A stretch of 60,637 nucleotides of DNA from JBOGWP01 sp050693875 (lineage in GTDB: Bacteria > Actinomycetota > CADDZG01 > JAHWKV01 > JBOGWP01), in contig JBOGWP010000089.1 in NCBI GenBank assembly GCA_050693875.1, positions 1 through 60,637 on the forward strand, in the 5' to 3' direction. The translations under genes were made by a program, and so were the position numbers. The notes beneath the pieces are model-generated. The model did no database searches, was not told the DNA's origin, and saw nothing but the letters and a program-made list of their open reading frames with translations. Within the stretch, counting starts at the first letter, position 1; every line of letters begins with the position of its first letter. Positions 8,372 to 16,269 of the stretch are shown in pieces.

Positions 8372-10030
8372 ATGGGATCCAAGTACGACGAGTTCTGGCG
8401 CAGCCGAGCGGAGGAGCTCAGGCGGCTGATCGGCGACGCGGCCCGGGGAACATCCAACTCGATCGATGTCGCCCCGATCGCCGCGCTGGGCGACCGCCGC
8501 TCCTGGTATGGCGTTGCACGCGTTAGGGGAACCGAGGTTCTCGACGCGCAGATGGCGCACCTCAGGTCACTCGCGAACGTTGTTGCCGAGACAGGTCTCT
8601 GTGAGGACGAATCCGTAGTCTTCACGTTCACCGTCGACGGGTCGTATCGTCTTCGTGTCCAGATGGAAGCAGCGCCCTCGGGGCAAGTATCTGTGCGCGC
8701 CCGGTCTCAAGACCACCCCGCGATGCCGCCCATGCCGAGCGCGACATACGTCGACCTAACAGAGGCATGCAGGCGCGTGCACGAGGCCATCCGCAGACTC
8801 GAGCCGCTCACATCGCCGGCTTCGGTAACCGCGACGGACGGGCTCTACTTCTTTTTCGAGCAGGGCCAGGCGAGCGATCACGCACCTGACGGTCGGATCG
8901 TGCGCATCGGCAACCATCCCAGGGCCCAGGGCGGTCTGCGAACCCGACTGGACAATCACTACCGGAGTTCGGTCGGAGCCAAGAACGGCAGCGTGTTCCG
9001 CCGGTACATTGGCGGCGCGCTGCTCCGCCGCGACGATCCTGCGGCTCCGTGCCTGTTGCCCGCAGCGGGTAAGGGTCACTGGGAACGTCAGCACGAGCCC
9101 GCTTGCCCCAGGTGCGCGCCGTACGAGGTGCGCGTTTGCGGGTACATAGCCCAGGCGATGCAGTTCCGCGTCCTTCCGATCGACGATCGGGAGGAACGCA
9201 ACCGATTCGAAGCGCGCCTCGTCGCCACCGTCGCGACATGCGAGATTTGCGGTCCGAGCGCATCCTGGCTTGGGCGGTTCGCCTACAGCGAGAAGGTTCG
9301 AGCCAGCGGTTTGTGGAACAGCGAGTTCGTGGGTGGCGAGCCCTTGAGTGCAGAGGATCTCTCCAGGTTTGAGGTCCTCGTCGATGCCGCGCTCGGCAGC
9401 CGCTCGAAGGTTGATCTCGCCGGAACGCTTCTCATCATCCCGTGCTGTGCGAGCAAGCAAGGTGGGCGCGACCCGGCGCTTCCCGAGAGGCGGTTGAACG
9501 ATTTCATAGGGCCGGAATCAACTGAGCTTCTCGAAGAAGGCAGGCGGCTGTCGTTCCAGCGGACGCGCCGGGACGAGTCGTCGACTTTGAGACCGGCGCT
9601 CGCCTACTACACGGGTGCGCCGTACAAGACACCCGGGTTCCGCACCGCGCTGATTGGATCGATAAAAGCCGGGCTCCATTGTCTCATCGTGAGCGGCGGG
9701 TACGGCCTGCTTCGCCCCGAGGAGCCAATCCATTGGTACGAAACTCCGTTGACGCGCACACGCGCCATCTGGTCACGACGCGTGCCTCCGATCATCGAGG
9801 ACTACGTTCAGCGCAACCGCATCCGCAGAACCTTCGGCGCATTCTCGCGCACCTACGCGTCCGTGGTGCCGCGCCGTCTCACCAACGAGGATTGGCGAGC
9901 TGTCCCGGAGTTTGACCGCGAGCGCGATGGCGGCTCGGCGATCCGGGTCGTGCCGGAGCAAGTCGGCGCAACATTGGTCGACCTCCTCCGCACGGACTTC
10001 CGACCGGGATTTGGTTGGCTGCGTTCGTAG
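8372..10030 (+). CDS. GIY-YIG domain fused to a YaaA/DUF6884-like domain, 552 residues
   Basis: Residues 1-140 are unrecognised. At 157-163 GLYFFFE begins a GIY-YIG-like nuclease: RIVRIGNH, then LRTRLDNHYR, then SVFRRYIGGALL follow in the order and spacing seen in the RIGTH-type GIY-YIG branch. Two Cys pairs follow (CPRC near residue 248 and CEIC near 290). From about 352 LLIIPCCASKQGG opens a domain resembling YaaA and DUF6884 proteins, with YYTGAPYKT, then LIVSGGYGLLRPEEP and WYETPLTRTRAIW, matching the YTG and SGxYGLLRP motifs of YaaA. I infer a DNA-acting cassette protein. It is the only gene between two tRNA-Pro-type ends, apart from decayed DNA, and is intact while its left neighbours are not. 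The domain calls come from motifs. Confidence 0.65.
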   Translation: MGSKYDEFWRSRAEELRRLIGDAARGTSNSIDVAPIAALGDRRSWYGVARVRGTEVLDAQMAHLRSLANVVAETGLCEDESVVFTFTVDGSYRLRVQMEAAPSGQVSVRARSQDHPAMPPMPSATYVDLTEACRRVHEAIRRLEPLTSPASVTATDGLYFFFEQGQASDHAPDGRIVRIGNHPRAQGGLRTRLDNHYRSSVGAKNGSVFRRYIGGALLRRDDPAAPCLLPAAGKGHWERQHEPACPRCAPYEVRVCGYIAQAMQFRVLPIDDREERNRFEARLVATVATCEICGPSASWLGRFAYSEKVRASGLWNSEFVGGEPLSAEDLSRFEVLVDAALGSRSKVDLAGTLLIIPCCASKQGGRDPALPERRLNDFIGPESTELLEEGRRLSFQRTRRDESSTLRPALAYYTGAPYKTPGFRTALIGSIKAGLHCLIVSGGYGLLRPEEPIHWYETPLTRTRAIWSRRVPPIIEDYVQRNRIRRTFGAFSRTYASVVPRRLTNEDWRAVPEFDRERDGGSAIRVVPEQVGATLVDLLRTDFRPGFGWLRS

Positions 10031-10101
10031 CCGATAGCGCGGACATGTCGAGGGCGTGCGCGTCGGCGATGATCACCCCTGTCGAACCGCTCTTACATTA
10101 C

Positions 10102-10263
10102 GACCGTGGAGCGGCCTGAAAAACGAGTCCCCTTTTCGTCCCCGAGAGAGGGGGAACCAACGCGCTCCCATGCGAAGAATGCGAACCAACGAGAACATCG
10201 AAATCGAAAACGCAGGTCGCACACGCAATGGACTCAACGCCGGTAGATCGCCTGCGTCAAATC
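10102..10263 (+). repeat. cassette-end block, copy B
   Basis: This begins with the same GACCGTGGAGCGGCCT as the block at 5493, followed by AAACGAGTCCCC, TTTTCGTCCCCG, CGAGAA and CGCAGGTCGC in the same order, with many substitutions. It starts 71 bases after the stop of the GIY-YIG gene and runs directly into the tRNA-Pro half-repeat. The divergence between copies A and B suggests related but separate elements, not a recent duplication. Confidence 0.6.
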
Positions 10264-10311
10264 ACGTTCGGGACGTGGAGGCCGAGGGTTCAAATCCCCC
10301 CTTCCCGACCA
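10264..10311 (+). repeat. 3' half of tRNA-Pro(CGG), second copy
   Basis: This is nearly identical to 5653-5700: the anticodon loop TTCGGGA, the variable region, TTCAAAT, acceptor strand CTTCCCG, A and CCA all match. The T stem reads GAGGG against CCCCC, giving one A-C mismatch, so this copy is unlikely to belong to a working tRNA. The 5' half is missing. Together with 5653 it bounds a segment of 4.6 kb. From 10312 to the pirin stop at 10642 no gene or clear signal is visible. Confidence 0.8.
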
Positions 10312-10641
10312 AAGAGGTTGCAAGGTTGCAGGTGAGACCACATCTGCGCCGGGTTCGCGGTCGCCCTCGGCGGCCCGCTTTTAGCTTCGTCGAGCTTCGA
10401 GGACAATCGAAGTCCATTCGAGTGAGGGACCCGATCGATGTCGTTGCGCCCTCGTATCGTGGGACCCACCTGACGAGTAGCTCGTCTTCGACAACGCGAC
10501 TGGCTCGGCATCCCCCATAGAAGATCCGGTAACTAAGCATTGCACCTCTCCAGTGAGAACGTTTTCCGTCACTAGGCGGGAGGCCTGAGGCTTCCGTGAC
10601 GGATCCTGCATTGAATCGGTCGTGGCTGACAGGTGGTCGCG

Positions 10642-11463
10642 TCAGTCCACGTAGGGTCCGTTGTATACGGGTCTCTCGCCGTACGGTTTTCCCGCCAGGA
10701 GCATGAAGCGCGTCCCCGGCTCCGCATTATGCACCGTTACCGATCCACCATGTCCCAGAACAGCGATCTGTGACCGGCCTGCCCCGCGTCGGTCCGCGCC
10801 GATGTTCGCCTCGCCTTCGAGCATGTAGATGAAGCCGTTGTACTCGGTTGGAACCGAGTGGCTGAAGGCGCCCCCCGTCGGCAAGTCAACGTCCAGGACG
10901 AGCCCGGGAGTTCCGAGTTCGACGGGCGACCCATCGCCGACCAGGACGCGCACGATCGTGTCGCCCTCGCGCAGTACGGGAACGGCTTGCCGTTCAAGCA
11001 GCTGCGCGGTTGGCTCGACTCCCTTGTCCCTTCGCGCGAGGTTGACCCAGAAGAGAACGCCGCGCATCACCGTGCCGGCTTTGCCCTCCCGGACTTCGTC
11101 CTCGCCGATCCCTTCCGCGTGCCAGACGCCGCGGCCCGTCCGGATCTTCAGCAGGGATCCGGCTTGCAGGCGCACCCGCTCCATCGAACCTCCGGGACCC
11201 GTGCTATGCCCTGTGCTCGCAGAGCCAGAGATCACGTACCACAGATTGTCGAACCCGCGATGCGGATGCTTGGTGTCCATTCCCACCAGGTCCGCAGTGA
11301 GGGGCAACACCGACTCGTGGACGAGGATGTATGGGTCCACGAGTTCGTAGGGGATGGTTCGAGAGGGCAGGGGTTCGAGGATGTCGAAGCCCATCACCGG
11401 GCGGATGTGCGCGCTCTCCACGAGGACAACGTCGCGCGCCGCCTTGTCGCTTTGGATCGCCAT
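10642..11463 (-). CDS. pirin family protein, slightly short at the C-terminus
   Basis: I start at ATG 11463 because GGGAGGAACAGCTC precedes it; the longer open frame has no such site. The product (273 residues) has the double-cupin pirin pattern: MDTKHPHRGFDN carries metal-binding His residues, then SGSASTGHSTG, VWHAEGIGED and the second cupin (YNGFIYMLEGEANIG). Pirins bind iron; some have quercetinase activity and others act as redox-linked regulators. It ends YNGPYVD, about 25 residues before the usual end of the family, close to the attachment repeat, so recombination may have clipped it. It is divergent from a MarR gene that probably regulates it. Confidence 0.8.
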   Translation of the reverse strand: MAIQSDKAARDVVLVESAHIRPVMGFDILEPLPSRTIPYELVDPYILVHESVLPLTADLVGMDTKHPHRGFDNLWYVISGSASTGHSTGPGGSMERVRLQAGSLLKIRTGRGVWHAEGIGEDEVREGKAGTVMRGVLFWVNLARRDKGVEPTAQLLERQAVPVLREGDTIVRVLVGDGSPVELGTPGLVLDVDLPTGGAFSHSVPTEYNGFIYMLEGEANIGADRRGAGRSQIAVLGHGGSVTVHNAEPGTRFMLLAGKPYGERPVYNGPYVD

Positions 11464-11532
11464 GAGCTGTTCCTCCCTTCGCTGCATCTGAAGCTCTCGG
11501 AATCCGAAGTCTTCGGTCGACGGTCTGATATT

Positions 11533-11546
11533 GTTGCGCTTGCAAC
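11533..11546. promoter_or_regulatory. palindrome in the pirin-MarR divergent promoter
   Basis: GTTGCGCTTGCAAC is a perfect five-base inverted repeat (GTTGC and GCAAC) around GCTT. It sits in the 110-base gap between the two divergent genes. MarR proteins commonly bind such palindromes to repress themselves and their neighbour. The palindrome is seen; its use as operator is inferred. Confidence 0.4.
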
Positions 11547-11573
11547 TATCGTACGCCTTTTTTTGTTTGATAC

Positions 11574-12074
11574 ATGCAAGTACCTTCAAGAATCGACCCT
11601 GCTCAGCTGCTCGATCGGCTCATCGAGGAAGAGCTCCCCGGGCGGCGAGGAGTGGAGGCATGGAGCTCACTCCTGCGCGCGCACGCCACGCTCATGCGGC
11701 GACTGGACAGTGAGCTCGAGAAAGAGACTGGTCTAGCCTTGGCCGATTACGACGTGCTCGGCCTGCTGGCACTCGCCCAGGGCCATCTGCGCATGACTGA
11801 GCTGGCAGAAAGGGCGCTCCTCTCTCGGTCCGGCATGACTCGCCGCATCGCCCGCCTCCTCGATCAAGGCCTCGTCCAGCGCACCAAAGCGGGTAGCGAC
11901 GCCCGCTCCGTGGTCGTGTCGCTTACCGACTCGGGCATCGCGCGCTTAGCAGAGACCGCGCCGCTCCACCTGCGCGGTGTCCGGAAGTTGTTCGTTTCGC
12001 AGCTCGATGATCAGGAGCTGGCCGTCCTCGAGCGAGCCCTGAAAAAGGTCACTGTCGATTGCTCGTTCGGCTGA
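11574..12074 (+). CDS. MarR family transcriptional regulator
   Basis: The 166-residue protein has the MarR winged helix: DYDVLGLLALAQGHLRMTEL, then ALLSRSGMTRRIARLLDQGL (recognition helix), then the wing RTKAGSDARSVVVSLTDSG. Dimerisation helices flank this at the N-terminus (AWSSLLRAHATLMRRLD) and C-terminus. It lies between the pirin and FMN reductase genes and is likely their ligand- or redox-responsive repressor. No good ribosome site precedes ATG 11574, so the message may be nearly leaderless. Confidence 0.85.
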   Translation: MQVPSRIDPAQLLDRLIEEELPGRRGVEAWSSLLRAHATLMRRLDSELEKETGLALADYDVLGLLALAQGHLRMTELAERALLSRSGMTRRIARLLDQGLVQRTKAGSDARSVVVSLTDSGIARLAETAPLHLRGVRKLFVSQLDDQELAVLERALKKVTVDCSFG

Positions 12075-12149
12075 GCGATCCCAAGGCGTTGCCCCTGCCC
12101 CACTCCAGACGCAGCATCCGGCTGGCGAATGATCTCGAAGGAGGTCGCC

Positions 12150-12779
12150 GTGAAAATCCCGAGAGTTCTGGTGGTGGGACTTGGCGGATCACTCGCCGAA
12201 CATTCGCACTCACTCTCCGCGCTGAGGATCGCACTCGAGGGCGCGGCGGACTCGGGGGCCGAGACCGATCTGTTTGACTTGCGTGTGCTCGATCTGCCGT
12301 TCTATCGGCCGGATGCGCGCCAGACGCCGGAGATCGCCGTGCGTATGGCAGATCGCATTCACAGCGCGCAGGCCATGCTCTGGAGTAGTCCCATGTATCA
12401 CGGCTCGATATCCGGCGCGTTCAAGAACGCGCTCGACTGGTTGCAGCTTCTCGCGCGACGCGACCCGCCATACCTGACCGACAAGGTGATTGGGTTGATC
12501 GCAACCGCCGGCGGGACACAAGGCCTGCAGGCCGTGAATGCAATGGAATTCATCGTCCGTTCGTTGCGTGGCCTGGCGATCCCCCTCGTCGTTCCGGTCA
12601 CACACGCTCGCCAATCCTTCGATGCCGACGGCGTCCTTCGTGACGAATCGGTTCGAGCGCAGTTGCGTGCGCTGGGCGCGGAGGTGAACCGAGTTGCAGG
12701 AACGTTCTCCCATGGAATCGAGCTGCAAAAGGAGTGCGAGCGCGCTCGTGAGAGAATGAGTGAAATCGGCTCGAAGTGA
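12150..12779 (+). CDS. NADPH-dependent FMN reductase
   Basis: This flavodoxin-like reductase has 209 residues from GTG 12150, chosen because AAGGAGG lies six bases upstream. The N-terminal strand and loop VLVVGLGGSLAEHSHS binds FMN phosphate. SSPMYHGSISGAFKNALDWL is the signature of the NAD(P)H-dependent FMN reductase family, and LIATAGGTQGLQAVNAMEF follows. It probably reduces FMN, quinones or azo compounds, fitting the pirin/MarR redox group. Its stop codon lies exactly at the start of the duplicated segment at 12778. Confidence 0.85.
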   Translation: MKIPRVLVVGLGGSLAEHSHSLSALRIALEGAADSGAETDLFDLRVLDLPFYRPDARQTPEIAVRMADRIHSAQAMLWSSPMYHGSISGAFKNALDWLQLLARRDPPYLTDKVIGLIATAGGTQGLQAVNAMEFIVRSLRGLAIPLVVPVTHARQSFDADGVLRDESVRAQLRALGAEVNRVAGTFSHGIELQKECERARERMSEIGSK

Positions 12780-12920
12780 TTCGATGGGAGTCGGTCTGAT
12801 GCGCACGGGTCATCGCCCTGAGAAACCAGAGGTGGGGGTTTCACCTGGTGGCGAGGATCGAGACCAAACCTAGGAGCTGGTGCCTATCATCATTCTCGAC
12901 AGGTCCGCGCTCCAGCGCCG
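12778..12920 (+). repeat. truncated copy of the DUF6308/PIN-like gene junction
   Basis: The sequence parallels 1983-2105. It holds the end of the DUF6308-like gene (IRWESV-stop against IRWVSV-stop), an intergenic stretch, and the first codons of the PIN-like gene from GTG 12880 (VPIIILDRSALQRRW against MGPIIIFDKSALQ). Homology then ends abruptly, about 85 bases before a degraded tRNA-Pro 3' end. This is the scar of a second, related element whose interior was deleted. From 12921 to 13003 and 13044 to 13233 no gene is visible. Confidence 0.7.
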
Positions 12921-13003
12921 CTGGAGATGCAGAGTGTTTTCGCAACGAATGCGGGTTGGCAGGCGGCATCGCCCGGGTCGCGAAGACGTGGAACCTTGAT
13001 CGT

Positions 13004-13043
13004 GACACGGAGACCGGGGCGGTCAATCCCCCCTTCCCGACGG
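13004..13043 (+). repeat. degraded tRNA-Pro 3' half, third copy
   Basis: The run GACACGGAGACCGGGG, then GGTCAATCCCCCCTTCCCGAC, aligns with the two better copies from the variable region to the discriminator. The T stem is disrupted and CCA is lost (CGG instead). It marks the right limit of the island, after the truncated PIN-like module. Confidence 0.6.
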
Positions 13044-13233
13044 AATGAAGCCGTTCGGCTGAGCGTGAAGCCCCCGATTCCAAAGGGCCGCGCCCAGCCC
13101 GGCGGAGGGGCCGCGGGTCGACGCGTCCCTCCGCCACGGCGCCCCGATCGCACTCCCGCACCTGCCCGGGCGCAACCACCCGTCGGGGGGCCATGCCCCC
13201 CTCGCCGCCAGGATTCGACGGGAAGGAGGAGCA

Positions 13234-13644
13234 ATGACGGTCGATGAGCAGCTGATGCGAACCGCCTGGGGGGCGCTCGCGGGTGGCGACCTCCCGGCCA
13301 TGCTGGAGTTGGTCGATCCGGATCTGGAGTGGGCCTACCTCGACCCGAGCCGGCCCTCTCCCCACCCACAGGTTTGCCATAGCCGACACCAGCTCGAGGA
13401 TGATCTCCGGCCCCTGCTCGAGCACGGCATCCAGGTGGAGCTCGAGGAGGCCGTAGGAAGCGGGGACCGGGTGGTGGACGTTCGGATGCCCGGGCTCGAC
13501 GCCTATCAGGCCCAGCCTGGCCGGCAGGCCCAGCAGGGAGACGACCGGCGCTACAACGTGGTGACCCTTCGCGCCGGGAGGATCGTCGGGCTGCGGGACT
13601 GTCGCAGCCGGCGCGAGGCCCTGGAGGCGGCCGGGCTGGGGTGA
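13234..13644 (+). CDS. NTF2/SnoaL-like protein
   Basis: The 136-residue product has the cone-shaped NTF2-like pattern: an N-terminal helix (EQLMRTAWGALAGGDLPAML), the strand LVDPDLEWAYLDP, then late strands VVDVRMPGLD and YNVVTLRAGRIVGLRDC. Such proteins bind small ligands or act as minor enzymes. AGGAGGAGCA before ATG 13234 gives a good ribosome site. It is the first clearly intact gene to the right of the island. The function is unknown. Confidence 0.7.
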   Translation: MTVDEQLMRTAWGALAGGDLPAMLELVDPDLEWAYLDPSRPSPHPQVCHSRHQLEDDLRPLLEHGIQVELEEAVGSGDRVVDVRMPGLDAYQAQPGRQAQQGDDRRYNVVTLRAGRIVGLRDCRSRREALEAAGLG

Positions 13645-13694
13645 AGAGGCCGCCCCCCGCCAGGGTCGCGCGGCCTCGGCCGGCCGCCGGAGGG

Positions 13695-14051
13695 CTACCT
13701 CATCGGGCTCACGAGCTGGAAGTAGTTGTCGTCGGGATCGGCAAGCGTCGCGATCCACGCCTCCGACTCCTCGGCCGGTCGATACGGCTCGGCAACCACC
13801 GCGGCTCCGGCTGCCTTCATCCGTTCGAACTCGCCCTTCACGTCCGGCGTCTCGATGTTCCAGATCAGCCGGCCGGGTTGGCTGTTCCTGCCGGTGACCT
13901 GGTCGTGCGGCCCCACGGTGACGAGGCCACTGCCGATCTGCCAGCCGTGATAGCCGCCGTCTTCCCACGCGGGCTCCCCGAAGACCTTCGCGTAGAAGGC
14001 CGCGAGGCCCTCGGGGTTCTCCGATCCGATCAGGATGCTGTTGAAGTCCAT
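13695..14051 (-). CDS. VOC (glyoxalase/bleomycin resistance-like) protein
   Basis: The product of 118 residues has one VOC unit: FNSILIGSENPEGLAAFYAK, then WQIGSGLVTVGPHDQVTG, and the C-terminal ADPDDNYFQLVSP with the metal-binding Glu position replaced by Gln. I start at ATG 14051 because AAAGGAGGGATGAG precedes it. The upstream RibD_C-like frame has no stop before this ATG, so the two also read as one 282-codon frame; that may be a fusion or a lost stop codon. The substrate is unknown. Confidence 0.75.
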   Translation of the reverse strand: MDFNSILIGSENPEGLAAFYAKVFGEPAWEDGGYHGWQIGSGLVTVGPHDQVTGRNSQPGRLIWNIETPDVKGEFERMKAAGAAVVAEPYRPAEESEAWIATLADPDDNYFQLVSPMR

Positions 14052-14666
14052 CTCATCCCTCCTTTTCACGATACGGAACAGGAGATGCGTCACGTCTGCC
14101 TCACGAACCCGTGTTCGCTCCAGCTGGACCGCCTCAATTGCGTGGTGGTCGAACAACCGGGTGCCATCGCCCAGGAGCACGGGGATCAGGTGGATCTGGA
14201 GCTCGTCGAGCAGGCCGGCACGAAGGAACTGCTGAATGACGTTCGCGCCGCCCGCGATCGATATCCCCCCCTCGCCGGCCGATGCCCGTGCCTGCTCCAG
14301 GGCGTTGTCGACTCCACCCGTCACGAAGGTGAACGTCGTCCCCCCCTCCATGACCAGCGCGTCCCTCGGCTCGTGGGTGAGGACGAGCACCGGGACGTGG
14401 AAGGGCGGGTCGTCCCCCCACTGATCCTCGCCGATGTCGAACATCCGCCTCCCCATCATGACGGCCGCGGTGCGGGCGAAGGCCTCGTCGAGGATCTCTC
14501 CATCGCGGCCCTCCGTGCCCCCTGCGAGCCCGCCGGCGCTCACGCCAGGTCATCCACCAGGGGTGGATTCGCTGGTGGAGCCGTTCGCCGCCCTCGCCCA
14601 ACCCCCTGCCGAACGCCCGGTCAGGCCAGTGACGAACCCATCGACCGACATCGAGATGTCCCGCAT
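14052..14666 (-). pseudogene. dihydrofolate reductase-like (RibD C-terminal) protein, frameshifted
   Basis: The start ATG 14666 reads RDISMSVDGFVTGLT, the first strand of the family. The middle LGEGGERLHQ is in another frame, and the rest (MMGRRMFDIGEDQWG, VTGGVDNALEQARA, GGANVIQQFLRAGLLDEL, IHLIPVLLGDGTRLF) is in a third, ending without a stop against the VOC gene. At least two indels separate the parts. The intact protein would be a NADPH-binding DHFR-fold reductase of unknown substrate, common in actinobacteria. Confidence 0.65.
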
Positions 14667-15256
14667 GCACTGCCTCCATGCATCCGCCGTCTCCTTGCCC
14701 CAGCACGGCGCGGTGGCGGGATCGAGCCCTGGGCTGCCGCGGCCCCTCTGGCTGCACAGGCCCCTCGCCGCCGTCACCTGCATCATCGTCGAGGCTGGCA
14801 TCCGGCCGCATCTCCCGAAGCAGCGCCGCGACGAAGCCGGCGACGCCGACGGGGATCACGGCCGGACGTGCGGCGGTCAGGCGCAGCCAGGGCCCCGGCA
14901 AGGGTTTCGGGCCGCATCCAGGCCCGCCCGACGGGGACCGCATCCGTCATCTCCATCTCCGCTCCGGCTGGTGCGTCTTTGCAGGTAGGACGACGTGGCC
15001 CTCAAGAGCTCATCGGCCGAGCGCGGACCGGTGGGAGATCCGCCATGAAGGGGCGGGCGTATGAGCCCGGGCCAGCCGGCGGTGATCGTGATGGTCGCGA
15101 GGAAGAGGCCACGCAACAGGCCTCGGCCGGCCCCACCGCGGGAGGCCGGGCCCGCACTCCCCTCGGAAGGCGAGATCGTCCCGGCGGAGCCTCGCCTATC
15201 ATGGGCCCTCGTGCATCCTTCCCCGCACGTTGCGGGGAGGATAGGAGCGGCCCGGG
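14667..15256. other. 590 bases without a supported gene
   Basis: Open frames exist on both strands because of the GC content, but none shows domain-like sequence or a ribosome site. It may contain the promoter of the ECF gene starting at 15257 and upstream sequence of the RibD_C-like gene. I see no clear hairpin or repeat. Confidence 0.5.
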
Positions 15257-16269
15257 ATGACTGAGCAGACGGCAACGAGCCAGGGAGCCTGCGCGACTGC
15301 AGCGGCCGGCCCAGAGGATGTGGAGCTCCAACTCGAGCATCACCGTGTGGAGCTCACCGCCTACTCCTACCGGATGCTCGGATCGGCGTTCGAGGCCGAG
15401 GACGCCGTGCAGGAGACGCTGGTACGGGCCTGGCGGAGCTTCGATCGTTTCGAAGGCCGCTCGACGCTGCGCTCGTGGCTGTATCGCATCGCGACCAACG
15501 TGTGCCTCGACATGTTGCGCGGCGGCCAGCGGCGGGCGCGTCCGATGGACCTCGGCCCGGCGCAGGCCGCGGAGGCCTCCCTCCTCGGGGAGAGGCGGCC
15601 GGAGGCCACGTGGATCCTCCCCGTCCCCGACGGCCGGGTTCTGCCGGAGGGCGACCCCGCCGAGCTCGTCGTCGCGCGCGAGAGCACCGCCTCGCGTTCG
15701 TCGCCGCCCTTCAGCACCTGCCACCCCGGCAGCGGGCGGTGCTGATCCTTTGCGAGGTCCTGCGATGGAAAGCAGAAGAGGCCGCCGAGCTCCTCGGCGC
15801 CACGGTCGCATCGGTCAACAGCGCCCTCCAGCGAGCCCGTGCGACGCTTGCCGCGGCCAACGTCGCCGAAGACGAAGCGCCCGAGCCCGGGGACGATGTG
15901 CACCGGCACCTGCTGGATCGCTACGTCGACGCGTTCGAACGCTACGACATGGATTCCCTCACCTCGCTGCTGCACGAGGACGCCTCGTGGTCGATGCCTC
16001 CCTATGCGTTGTGGCTGCAGACGCATGACGACATCGTGCGGTGGTGCCTCGGGCCGGGCATCGGCTGCCGCGGCTCGCGCCTTCTCCCCACGACGGCGAA
16101 CGGCTCCCCGGCGTTCGGGCAGTACAAGCCCGGTCCGGACGGGGGCCTGGAGCCCTGGTCGCTACAGGTGGTCGAGCTCTCAGGCGCTGGGATCAGCGCG
16201 ATCTGCTTCTTCCTCGACACCCCACGTCTGTTCCCCCTCTTCGGCCTGCCCCCTCGGCTCGAGGGGTAA
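15257..16269 (+). pseudogene. ECF sigma factor of the SigG/TIGR02960 type, frameshifted
   Basis: Region 2 is clear (YSYRMLGSAFEAEDAVQETL, VRAWRSFDRFEGRSTLRSWL, YRIATNVCLDMLRG), then RARPMDLGPAQAAEASLLG, typical of this group. Near 15680 the frame changes. Region 4 follows (FVAALQHLPPRQRAVLILCE, AAELLGATVASVNSALQRAR) and then the SnoaL-like C-terminal domain (YVDAFERYDMDSLTSLLHED, SWSMPPYALWL). One missing base explains the break. The intact protein of about 337 residues would direct RNA polymerase to stress genes and be tuned by its own C-terminal domain. The overlapping antisense STAS gene starts to its right. Confidence 0.75.

Noticed and set aside
11464..11573. Riboswitch upstream of pirin or MarR
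   Set aside because: The gap is only 110 bases, AT-rich in the middle, and shows just one simple palindrome.
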